Shown piece after piece: positions 1-4,991 of a stretch of 5,844 nt of DNA; the first letter of the stretch is position 1; every line of letters starts with the position of its first letter. Source of the DNA: Candidatus Peregrinibacteria bacterium (GTDB lineage: Bacteria; Patescibacteriota; Gracilibacteria; Peribacterales; Peribacteraceae); the NCBI GenBank assembly GCA_030638845.1, contig DAOWDW010000080.1, forward strand, positions 1 to 5,844. Direction: 5' to 3'. Under the pieces are notes generated by a model. It worked only from the letters and a program-made list of their open reading frames with translations. It had not been told where the DNA came from and did not search any database. The translations under genes were made by a program, and so were the position numbers.

Positions 1-673
1 ATATGCATAGTAAATCTACAAGGGGCTCGTTTCTTCTCTTTTTGAATGAATGTGCTAGTAATAAATAACTTATTCCTACAATCATTGTTAAATATGCATA
101 CAGATCTTCATGATTTCCAAATGTACCATCTAAAATTGCTTCAAATAATAAATATACAAAAGCAGTTCCATTAGCTATAGCAAAAAAAGTTAGAATTGTA
201 TTTTTGTGAATGTAATCTAGTAACAAGTAATAACCAAATATAAAACCAAATGTTATAGCCACTGGTAATATTGTAGGATTTTCTATTTTAAATTCACTTA
301 ATGTAACCAATGCTCCAATTGGAATTAATATTCCTCCAATAAAATGAAAAATGCTTCCTAATTTCTTATTGGGTTCCTTTTTTAATAACATAGATCCCAA
401 TCCTGAGGAAAGTAGACCAAGACCAAGTGTTACAACAATACGACTGAAGGAGCCAATATTATCCCAAATTTGAGCTATATATATAATTATTCCAATTACA
501 ACAATAGCAGTACCTATGTAATAAAGAATAGTAGTAACAGATACATGATGGGACTTCCTTTTTTTAGTAATTTCTTTGGGTTTTGTAATCATTAAGCTTT
601 GCAATTCGCTATTACAAATTTCACCAGATTGGACCTTTGCAGAAAGTTCTTGCAGCAGTTCTTGTTTATCCAT
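1..673 (-). CDS. Multi-pass membrane protein, DUF2157-like (partial, C-terminus off window)
   Basis: My own translation of the reverse strand from the ATG at 673 to 671 stays open for 224 codons to the window edge, so the gene is real but incomplete. Residues 1-40 are polar and charged, starting MDKQELLQEL, with a short 'QSGEI' turn like the N-terminal helix pair of DUF2157 proteins. After that come about six hydrophobic segments, near residues 47-67, 79-97, 105-125, 134-153, 158-180 and 191-208. The first, running YYIGTAIVVIGIIIYIAQIW and then DNI, followed by another hydrophobic stretch, resembles the DUF2157 pattern of a helix ending in a W-D/N turn. The function of that family is unknown. 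The start lies 18 nt behind the stop of the upstream gene, which suggests an operon. No Shine-Dalgarno sequence precedes it. Isoleucine codons are 18 ATT, 12 ATA and 0 ATC. The coding and membrane calls are strong; the family label is tentative and made from memory. Confidence 0.8.
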   Translation of the reverse strand, partial: MDKQELLQELSAKVQSGEICNSELQSLMITKPKEITKKRKSHHVSVTTILYYIGTAIVVIGIIIYIAQIWDNIGSFSRIVVTLGLGLLSSGLGSMLLKKEPNKKLGSIFHFIGGILIPIGALVTLSEFKIENPTILPVAITFGFIFGYYLLLDYIHKNTILTFFAIANGTAFVYLLFEAILDGTFGNHEDLYAYLTMIVGISYLLLAHSFKKRRNEPLVDLLCI

Positions 674-691
674 AATAAAAAAGGGAATTAA

Positions 692-1279
692 TTAGTTTCT
701 ACTAGGTAAAACCCAGCCAATAAATTTAAAGTTATTTTGGTAATAATATCTATTATTATTTTGATTAATTAAATTTATCTTTCTTTTGCTGTTACCTTTC
801 GTTAAATAATAACCATACGAAGAACTGCTACCAAATAATGATATGAATTCTGAGTTTCTATCATATATTCCTGAAACTATTACTCCATCTGGAGATGTTA
901 ATAGACTATTTAAAGTTAATGTTTCTGCCTCTTTAAATGGTATTTCTCTAGTCTCATTCTTTTTAGTGTTATGCAAAAATATTCGCACGGTATAATCTTC
1001 TTCAATGTCTGGTATACCATCATTATCAGAATCTACAGAAGGGCTAATTATATTTTTGACCATTCTATTATCTTTCGTTGTATAAAGATTATTTAAATGA
1101 TTATTACAATAATATCTATTATTATTCATTCCATCTGAACATGATACATAAACAAAATTGTAATCGGTATTAACGAATAGTGATGGCAAATATACGCTTG
1201 AGCCAACAACAAGTATAAGTACTACTGGTAGTACAAATGCTAATATAACAGCGAAGTTTTCTTTAATAAATTTTTTCAT
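692..1279 (-). CDS. Single-pass membrane protein with a DxDxDG calcium-type loop, unknown function
   Basis: This 195-residue protein begins MKKFIKENF and has one long hydrophobic segment at about residues 9-33. The positive residues before it predict a short cytoplasmic N-terminus and an outward-facing remainder. Residues 83-91 read DSDNDGIPD, the calcium-binding loop type found in thrombospondin type-3 repeats and many bacterial surface proteins; here it occurs only once. Two similar Asn/Tyr-rich patches, NNNRYYCNN (52-60) and NNNRYYYQNN (174-183), flank the central region. Residues 130-190 look like alternating beta strands. Cys47 and Cys58 are the only cysteines. I do not recognise a named family. 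The gene is first in a unit with the DUF2157-like membrane protein 18 nt downstream, so the two may act together at the membrane. The start is the first ATG in the frame and is preceded by a plausible promoter rather than a Shine-Dalgarno sequence. Confidence 0.8.
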   Translation of the reverse strand: MKKFIKENFAVILAFVLPVVLILVVGSSVYLPSLFVNTDYNFVYVSCSDGMNNNRYYCNNHLNNLYTTKDNRMVKNIISPSVDSDNDGIPDIEEDYTVRIFLHNTKKNETREIPFKEAETLTLNSLLTSPDGVIVSGIYDRNSEFISLFGSSSSYGYYLTKGNSKRKINLINQNNNRYYYQNNFKFIGWVLPSRN

Positions 1280-1288
1280 AATATAAGA

Positions 1289-1316
1289 ATGTTAGCTTTA
1301 TCTTGATTATTATCAA
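1289..1316 (-). promoter_or_regulatory. Candidate promoter for the two-gene membrane unit
   Basis: On the minus strand TTGATA (1316-1311, 5 of 6 matches to the -35 consensus) is followed after 16 nt by TAACAT (1294-1289, 4 of 6 to the -10). The transcript would begin only a few bases before the ATG at 1279, giving a near-leaderless message and fitting the lack of a Shine-Dalgarno sequence. This is a consensus match only. Confidence 0.35.
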
Positions 1317-1318
1317 GG
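1301..1318. promoter_or_regulatory. Small dyad overlapping the candidate -35 box
   Basis: CTTGAT (1302-1307) and ATCAAG (1312-1317) form a perfect inverted repeat around a 4-nt centre, with a further T-G pair at the ends. It overlaps the -35 box of the minus-strand promoter, a position suited to an operator. A T-rich stretch follows on the plus strand (1324-1331), but no plus-strand gene ends here, so a terminator reading is less likely. Confidence 0.25.
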
Positions 1319-1340
1319 ATAATTCTTTTTTGGTTATTTC

Positions 1341-1370
1341 TTGGAAAGATACATTAAATTCGTTTATGAT
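1341..1370 (+). promoter_or_regulatory. Candidate promoter for the tRNA-Val region
   Basis: TTGGAA (1341-1346, 4 of 6) and TATGAT (1365-1370, 5 of 6) are separated by 18 nt. A transcript would start near 1377 and carry a leader of roughly 138 nt, including the partial tRNA copy, before mature tRNA-Val. It could also read through into secG. Consensus match only. Confidence 0.4.
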
Positions 1371-1392
1371 AGCTAAGTAAGTTTATTAGGGC

Positions 1393-1424
1393 GTTCTTTT
1401 ATAGGAAACATCGGGCGCATAGCT
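1393..1424 (+). repeat. 32-bp direct repeat, copy 1, containing the 5' end of tRNA-Val
   Basis: These 32 bases are identical to 1495-1526, 102 bp downstream. The last part equals the first 12 bases of the mature tRNA-Val (acceptor 5' strand and the start of the D stem), and the rest is its immediate upstream flank. The similarity continues imperfectly to 1439: GTTGGT and GAG of the D arm are present after a 1-nt insertion. The rest of a tRNA is missing, so this is a decayed or partial duplicate and not a functional gene. Confidence 0.9.
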
Positions 1425-1439
1425 TATGTTGGTGTCGAG
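1415..1439 (+). pseudogene. 5' tRNA-Val remnant (acceptor 5' strand and D arm only)
   Basis: The bases here match the acceptor 5' strand and D arm of the intact tRNA-Val at 1515-1540, with mismatches near the D loop and one inserted base. No anticodon arm, T arm or 3' acceptor strand can be found before the intact gene begins. It probably arose by tandem duplication and decay. A role as a leader element cannot be excluded. Confidence 0.6.
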
Positions 1440-1456
1440 TATCGCTTTGGCGATAC
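1439..1456 (+). other. Perfect 7-bp hairpin between the two repeat copies
   Basis: GTATCGC (1439-1445) and GCGATAC (1450-1456) pair perfectly around a TTTG loop. No T tract follows on the plus strand, so it is not a standard terminator. It lies inside the predicted leader of tRNA-Val and may help processing, or may simply be part of an intergenic repeat. Confidence 0.5.
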
Positions 1457-1494
1457 GAGCAATAAAAAAGACGTGTCGCTCTTGGTATGATATT

Positions 1495-1526
1495 GTTCTT
1501 TTATAGGAAACATCGGGCGCATAGCT
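1495..1526 (+). repeat. 32-bp direct repeat, copy 2, running into tRNA-Val
   Basis: Identical to 1393-1424. This copy continues into the complete tRNA-Val and so is probably the parent of copy 1. Confidence 0.9.
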
Positions 1527-1592
1527 CAGTTGGTTTAGAGCGACTGGTTTACACCCAGTAGGTCGGGGGTTCGACTCCCTCTGCGCCCACCA
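1515..1592 (+). tRNA. tRNA-Val (anticodon UAC)
   Basis: A full cloverleaf can be drawn by hand. The 7-bp acceptor stem is 1515-1521 with 1582-1588, perfectly paired; the D stem is 1524-1527 with 1538-1541; the anticodon stem is 1543-1547 with 1555-1559. The T stem is 1565-1569 with 1577-1581 and has one G-U pair around loop TTCGACT. The anticodon loop TTTACAC places UAC at 1550-1552, which reads GUA and, by wobble, other Val codons. The discriminator is A1589 and CCA is encoded at 1590-1592. The gene lies 55 nt upstream of secG on the same strand. Confidence 0.97.
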
Positions 1593-1610
1593 CACTTCTC
1601 CACTATTCAT

Positions 1611-1639
1611 TTGCGCAAGTCTTTACTTCTGAATAAACT
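1611..1639 (+). promoter_or_regulatory. Weak candidate promoter for secG
   Basis: TTGCGC (1611-1616, 3 of 6) and TAAACT (1634-1639, 4 of 6) are 17 nt apart. Initiation would fall at about 1646-1648, essentially on the secG ATG, giving a leaderless message. Read-through from the tRNA-Val promoter is the alternative. Confidence 0.25.
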
Positions 1640-1647
1640 ATAAATAT

Positions 1648-1860
1648 ATGATTAATGTTATCCACGCTATAATTTCTATTCTGCTTATGGGTTGTATACT
1701 TATACAACACAGAGCATCTGGGCTTTCTGCTACTTTTGGTGGTAGTGGAGAAACTGCTGTCGTACAAAGAAGAGGTGCCGAAAAGCTTATATTCAATCTT
1801 ACAATAGTTCTTAGTATTCTCTTTTTTGCTTTGAGTATTGTTCGTTGGTTTATTGTTTAA
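1648..1860 (+). CDS. secG: Protein translocase subunit SecG
   Basis: SecG is the small third subunit of the SecYEG channel; it speeds protein export through the cytoplasmic membrane. The 70-residue product has the usual length and layout: a first membrane helix at about residues 4-20, a cytoplasmic loop, and a second helix at about residues 48-68. The loop carries the family signature, LIQHRASGLSATFGGSGE followed by RRGAEKLIF. The start ATG gives a natural N-terminus, MINVIHAI; no Shine-Dalgarno sequence is visible upstream. The solute-binding protein gene begins 44 nt after the stop on the same strand, so the two are probably co-transcribed. Confidence 0.95.
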   Translation: MINVIHAIISILLMGCILIQHRASGLSATFGGSGETAVVQRRGAEKLIFNLTIVLSILFFALSIVRWFIV

Positions 1861-1904
1861 AACTTTTATTTAAGCATTTATGCTAAAGTAGTTTTGTACT
1901 TTTT

Positions 1905-4091
1905 ATGAGCAAAACTTTTTCATCCCACCGCATTATATTTGTACTTCTTGTAGTGCTATTTGTTTTTAGCGGTGTAATTCTTATAAATAAATTCTATAAA
2001 GAAAATACAATAATAGTTCCCGCTCAAGGTGGTACATACATAGAAGGTAGTGTAGGACAATTAAGTCCCCTTCTCCCTTGGTTTACAGTAAGGAATGACG
2101 TAAATAGAGATATTGTTTCTCTGGTTTTTTCTGGTTTACAAAAATACAATCCTGCTACTGGAAAAATAGAAAATGATTTAGCAGAACTTACAGTAAGTAA
2201 AGATAACAGAATGTATACGGTTAAACTCAAAGAAAATTTATACTGGCATGATTCTACGCCAGAATTTCCTCATAAAGTTACTGTTGATGATATTTTATAT
2301 ACCTTTAATACTCTTCAAGATGCAGAATTCCCAAATACTCTGCTAAGACAAAACTTTTTAGGTGTAACTATAGATAAATTAAGCGAAAGAGAAGTTAGAT
2401 TTACTCTAGAAGAACCATATAGATATTTTGCTAGTAACTTAACATTGGGATTAATTCCTGAAAGTTCTTTAGAAGGAATTCCAATAAACAAATTAAATCA
2501 GGCATTAGATTTCGGTTTTTCTCCAATTGGAGCAGGACCATATAAATTTAGAAGTATTGCACAAACAGAGTTATCTACAGAGATTACACTTGAAAGATTT
2601 GATAGACCTGTAGAAGATGAATATCACTTAAAACGTGTAATATTTAGAATTTTTCCAGATTACACAACACTTCTTTCAGATATTAGAAATTTAGATGCTG
2701 TTCGTCTTGTGCCAAGAAATGACCAAGGAGATCCACTAGTTCCAAGAAGTTTTACTGCAGTTAACTATACTCTTCCGCAATATGTAGCTCTTTTCTTTAA
2801 TTTAGATACAGATATATTAAAAGATTTAAAACTAAGACTTGGTCTTCAACTTGGAACAAACAAAGATCAAATTGTAAAAACTATTCAAGAATCAATTATT
2901 GTAGATACACCTTTATTAGAAATTGATACTACAGATTGGAGATATAAATTTGATACACATGCAGCTCAAGGTGCATTTTTCTCTTCGGACTGGAATTTGC
3001 CTCAAAAAGTAAGATTACAAAGACTTCTTGAAATTAGAGAAGCAAATAATATTGGAGTTTTAAAAACAGATTCTGTAGTACTTTTAGATACTGGAGCTTC
3101 TTTATTATTAACAGGATCTGTATTACATATAGATAATGGCGCAACATTAAATGGAATACCTGTTCAAATTCAGGAAAGTAATACTGGCTCTTGGATAGCT
3201 GCTCTCCCAACAAATAATCAAACTGGAAGCTTGGTCCATGGTTTTAATCATATTCAACTTAAAAATTTAGATGGCTCTATTGTAGATTCTATGTATCTAC
3301 TTCGTACAACTGCAACTAGTGAGTATAAGCGAGCAATTCAAGAACAAGATATTGTGGATAGATTTTTAGCATCTAGAGATGGTTCTATTCCTTTTGAAGA
3401 AAGAATATCTGTTTCTAATTTGTACCTTGAAAAGGGAATGATAAGAATTCGATTAAGTACAGATCCATATGATATTAGAATAAATAATAAAGGTGAGAAG
3501 TTAAATTTAAGATTACTTACAAGCAATACGCCTTCTGTTTATAAATCTGTTGCCGAAGAGATAAAGAAGCAATGGGAGCCTTTAGGTGTACATGTAGGAA
3601 TAGAAATACCAGAAACAAGGTCTAAATTTGAAGAAAAATTGATTAATAGAGATTATGATATTTTGCTTTTTGGTCAGTCGCTTTTAGATAACTTAGATAG
3701 TTATTCCTATTGGCATAGTAGTGGGATACAACAATTTACAGGAAAACGATCAGATTTGCGTATAGATGCTTATAACCTTTCTCAATATCCTTCCTTAGAA
3801 GCAGATTCTTTACTAGAGCTTATTCGTAAAACAGCTGATGAGGAAGAGCTTGATTTATCTTTAAATGAGTTAAATGAAGTATTAAAAAAAGATGTACCTG
3901 CTATTTTCTTATATTCTCCTTTATATACTTATGCATTTGTAAAAGATTTACACGGAATGGAAATTGGCAAGCCTTCGCTCCATTCAGACAGATTTTTAAC
4001 ATTACATAAGTGGTATTTAAAAGAAGAAAGGCAATTTAAAGCAGGAAAGGGATGGTTATCCTTTATTCCTTGGTTATTCTCTCTTATATAA
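1905..4091 (+). CDS. Membrane-anchored extracellular solute-binding protein, family 5 (peptide/oligopeptide type), with Ig-like insert
   Basis: Family-5 binding proteins (DppA/OppA type, SBP_bac_5) capture peptides or similar ligands outside the membrane for ABC importers. Family marks are: residues 75-134, with GLQKYNPATGKIENDLAEL, the YTVKLKENLYWHD strand and the VTVDDILYTF motif; PIGAGPYKF at 207-215; VAEEIKKQWEPLGVHVGIEI at 549-568, followed by NRDYDILLFG; and KKDVPAIFLYSPLYTYAFVKD at 661-681. One hydrophobic helix at residues 10-28 lacks a lipobox cysteine, so it likely stays as an uncleaved anchor. Residues about 388-470 form a beta-rich block (LLLTGSVLHIDNGATLNGIPV, then GSWIAALP and GFNHIQLKNLDGS) resembling an Ig-like or glucodextranase-B-like domain, which family 5 normally lacks. 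The C-terminus is hydrophobic (GWLSFIPWLFSLI). At 728 residues it exceeds the usual 500-600. No permease or ATPase gene is nearby. The substrate is unknown; the family call is firm and the insert call moderate. Confidence 0.88.
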   Translation: MSKTFSSHRIIFVLLVVLFVFSGVILINKFYKENTIIVPAQGGTYIEGSVGQLSPLLPWFTVRNDVNRDIVSLVFSGLQKYNPATGKIENDLAELTVSKDNRMYTVKLKENLYWHDSTPEFPHKVTVDDILYTFNTLQDAEFPNTLLRQNFLGVTIDKLSEREVRFTLEEPYRYFASNLTLGLIPESSLEGIPINKLNQALDFGFSPIGAGPYKFRSIAQTELSTEITLERFDRPVEDEYHLKRVIFRIFPDYTTLLSDIRNLDAVRLVPRNDQGDPLVPRSFTAVNYTLPQYVALFFNLDTDILKDLKLRLGLQLGTNKDQIVKTIQESIIVDTPLLEIDTTDWRYKFDTHAAQGAFFSSDWNLPQKVRLQRLLEIREANNIGVLKTDSVVLLDTGASLLLTGSVLHIDNGATLNGIPVQIQESNTGSWIAALPTNNQTGSLVHGFNHIQLKNLDGSIVDSMYLLRTTATSEYKRAIQEQDIVDRFLASRDGSIPFEERISVSNLYLEKGMIRIRLSTDPYDIRINNKGEKLNLRLLTSNTPSVYKSVAEEIKKQWEPLGVHVGIEIPETRSKFEEKLINRDYDILLFGQSLLDNLDSYSYWHSSGIQQFTGKRSDLRIDAYNLSQYPSLEADSLLELIRKTADEEELDLSLNELNEVLKKDVPAIFLYSPLYTYAFVKDLHGMEIGKPSLHSDRFLTLHKWYLKEERQFKAGKGWLSFIPWLFSLI

Positions 4092-4102
4092 TTAGTTTCA
4101 GA

Positions 4103-4140
4103 TTTCGAGATTCCTCTCGGCTCTGAACTCGAGGTCGAAA
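4103..4140 (+). repeat. Structured spacer element after the solute-binding protein
   Basis: TTTCGA (4103-4108) pairs with TCGAAA (4135-4140), and CCTC (4113-4116) pairs with GAGG (4131-4134), giving a 10-bp interrupted stem with a 4-nt bulge and a 14-nt loop. TCCTCT (4112-4117) can alternatively pair with AGAGGA at 4141-4146. The stretch is richer in G+C than the surrounding AT-rich spacer. No T tract follows, so it is not a classic terminator. From memory the style resembles dispersed intergenic repeats of candidate-phylum genomes, but only one copy is in this window. Confidence 0.35.
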
Positions 4141-4208
4141 AGAGGATTTCGGATTTATCTTGGGTCACCCGTTTATTTTCATTGAGTACTTTCTTTAGTC
4201 ACTGAGTA

Positions 4209-4237
4209 TTGACAAGACTTCTTTACTCGCGTAGACT
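4209..4237 (+). promoter_or_regulatory. Strong sigma70-type promoter for rplI
   Basis: TTGACA (4209-4214) is a perfect -35 box. It is followed after the ideal 17 nt by TAGACT (4232-4237, 4 of 6). Initiation near 4244 gives a leader of about 24 nt to the rplI ATG, without a Shine-Dalgarno sequence. With the terminator at 4737-4764 this defines a single-gene transcript. Confidence 0.7.
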
Positions 4238-4267
4238 TTCTCGGCTTTAATTTTTCTAGTTAATTTT

Positions 4268-4714
4268 ATGGAAGTACTATTATTACACGATATTCCGGGT
4301 GTTGGTAAAAAAGATGATCTCCTAGTTGTAGGAGATGGATATGCCCTAAATAACTTACTACCAAACCGAGCTGCAATTGTTGCAACCCCAACTGTAAGAC
4401 GCAGATACGCAGAACAAATTCGCCATAGGGCAGAGCAAAATGCTACAGAAATGGCTGTTGCAAGAAATGCTGCTTCTCAAGTTTCTGGTAAAACTATTTC
4501 TTTTGCCAAAAAAGTTACAAAAACTGGAAAGCTTTACGCAGCAATTACAGAGAAAGCTATAGTCGAAGAGCTTGCTAAGGAGCATTCTATAGAAATAAAA
4601 GAAAGTTCTGTTACTATTGCAGATCCTATAAAAGCTATTGGTTCCTTTGAAGTAGACGTAGATATGGCAGGAAGTAATCAAAAGCTTGTTGTAGAAGTAA
4701 CTGAAGAGAAATAA
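4268..4714 (+). CDS. rplI: 50S ribosomal protein bL9
   Basis: bL9 binds 23S rRNA near the base of the L1 stalk and affects reading-frame maintenance. The 148-residue product is of normal length and opens with the family pattern MEVLLLHDIPGVGKKDDLLVVGDGYALNNLLPNRAA, including the conserved G-x-G-K-K turn and the DGYA-N-LLP rRNA-binding segment of the N-domain. Residues about 42-75 form the long connecting helix (RRRYAEQIRHRAEQNATEMA). The C-domain follows, with KLYAAIT and a terminal beta strand, KLVVEVTEE. The gene is not in the usual rpsF-rpsR-rplI cluster but stands alone with its own promoter and terminator. Some candidate-phylum lineages are reported to lack bL9, so its presence may narrow the placement. 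No Shine-Dalgarno sequence is seen. Confidence 0.95.
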   Translation: MEVLLLHDIPGVGKKDDLLVVGDGYALNNLLPNRAAIVATPTVRRRYAEQIRHRAEQNATEMAVARNAASQVSGKTISFAKKVTKTGKLYAAITEKAIVEELAKEHSIEIKESSVTIADPIKAIGSFEVDVDMAGSNQKLVVEVTEEK

Positions 4715-4736
4715 GTATCAACTCATTAATAAATAT

Positions 4737-4764
4737 AACGATGGTGAAAGCTGTCGTTTTTTTT
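4737..4764 (+). terminator. Rho-independent terminator of rplI
   Basis: AACGATGG (4737-4744) pairs with CTGTCGTT (4751-4758) in an 8-bp stem with two G-U wobbles around loop TGAAAG. Eight consecutive T residues cover 4757-4764. It begins 22 nt after the rplI stop codon. Confidence 0.85.
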
Positions 4765-4777
4765 GTTTATTTTAATA

Positions 4778-4806
4778 TTTATATATTGATAATTTATCGC
4801 TATCAT
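4778..4806 (+). promoter_or_regulatory. Candidate promoter for tRNA-Ile
   Basis: TTTATA (4778-4783, 4 of 6) and TATCAT (4801-4806, 5 of 6) are 17 nt apart. Initiation near 4813 would give a leader of about 90 nt before tRNA-Ile, containing the 4835-4856 hairpin. The region is very AT-rich, so chance matches are likely. Confidence 0.35.
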
Positions 4807-4834
4807 TAATGAGGAGAGTCAGTAGCTCCATCCT

Positions 4835-4856
4835 TCGCCAAGACTATGGCTGGCGA
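4835..4856 (+). other. Hairpin in the leader of tRNA-Ile
   Basis: TCGCCA (4835-4840) pairs with TGGCGA (4851-4856) around a 10-nt loop; GCCA (4837-4840) can alternatively pair with TGGC at 4847-4850. The stretch is rich in G+C inside an AT-rich spacer and lacks a following T tract. It lies just upstream of a 12-mer shared with the tRNA-Val leader. Confidence 0.45.
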
Positions 4857-4901
4857 GAAGTGTTTGTTCTTTTATTCTCATTAACTTGTACATCATCATT
4901 C

Positions 4902-4979
4902 GGGCCAGTAGCTCAGCCTGGTTAGAGCACCGGACTTATAAACCGGCGGTCGGTGGTTCAAATCCACCTTGGCCCACCA
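4902..4979 (+). tRNA. tRNA-Ile (anticodon UAU, reads AUA)
   Basis: Hand folding gives an acceptor stem of 4902-4908 with 4969-4975 (one G-U at the base), a D stem of 4911-4914 with 4923-4926 and a T stem of 4952-4956 (loop TTCAAAT, 4957-4963) with the CCACC strand behind it. The anticodon stem is 4930-4934 with 4942-4946, where the loop-closing pair is an A-A mismatch (positions 31 and 39). The loop CTTATAA has the invariant U33, placing UAU at 4937-4939. The discriminator is A4976, and CCA is encoded at 4977-4979. Most bacteria read AUA with a CAU tRNA modified to lysidine by TilS; a UAU tRNA-Ile is uncommon and known from lineages such as Mycoplasma mobile. It suits the heavy AUA use seen here. 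Confidence 0.93.
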
Positions 4980-4991
4980 ATTTACACAAAT

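Noticed and set aside
1439..1456. Hairpin as a rho-independent terminator
   Set aside because: The stem is good, but no T tract follows it on the plus strand and no gene ends upstream of it on either strand.
1393..1526. Attachment site of an integrated element at tRNA-Val
   Set aside because: The duplicated part is the 5' end of the tRNA, only 102 bp apart, with no integrase or cargo between the copies.
1386..1610. 74-codon minus-strand open frame across tRNA-Val
   Set aside because: It is the antisense of the tRNA gene and its partial copy; its repeated SYAPDVSYKRT peptide simply reflects the 32-bp DNA repeat.
1905..4091. Lipoprotein anchoring of the solute-binding protein
   Set aside because: No cysteine follows the N-terminal hydrophobic helix, so there is no lipobox.
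4358..4681. 107-codon minus-strand open frame inside rplI
   Set aside because: Antisense shadow of a clearly identified ribosomal protein; the product is rich in Cys, Ser and Phe without family features.
4902..4979. Shifted anticodon reading (for example UUA, a stop-reading tRNA)
   Set aside because: Counting 5-bp stem plus 7-nt loop keeps the invariant U33 at 4936 and gives UAU; shifting by one base would place C at position 33.
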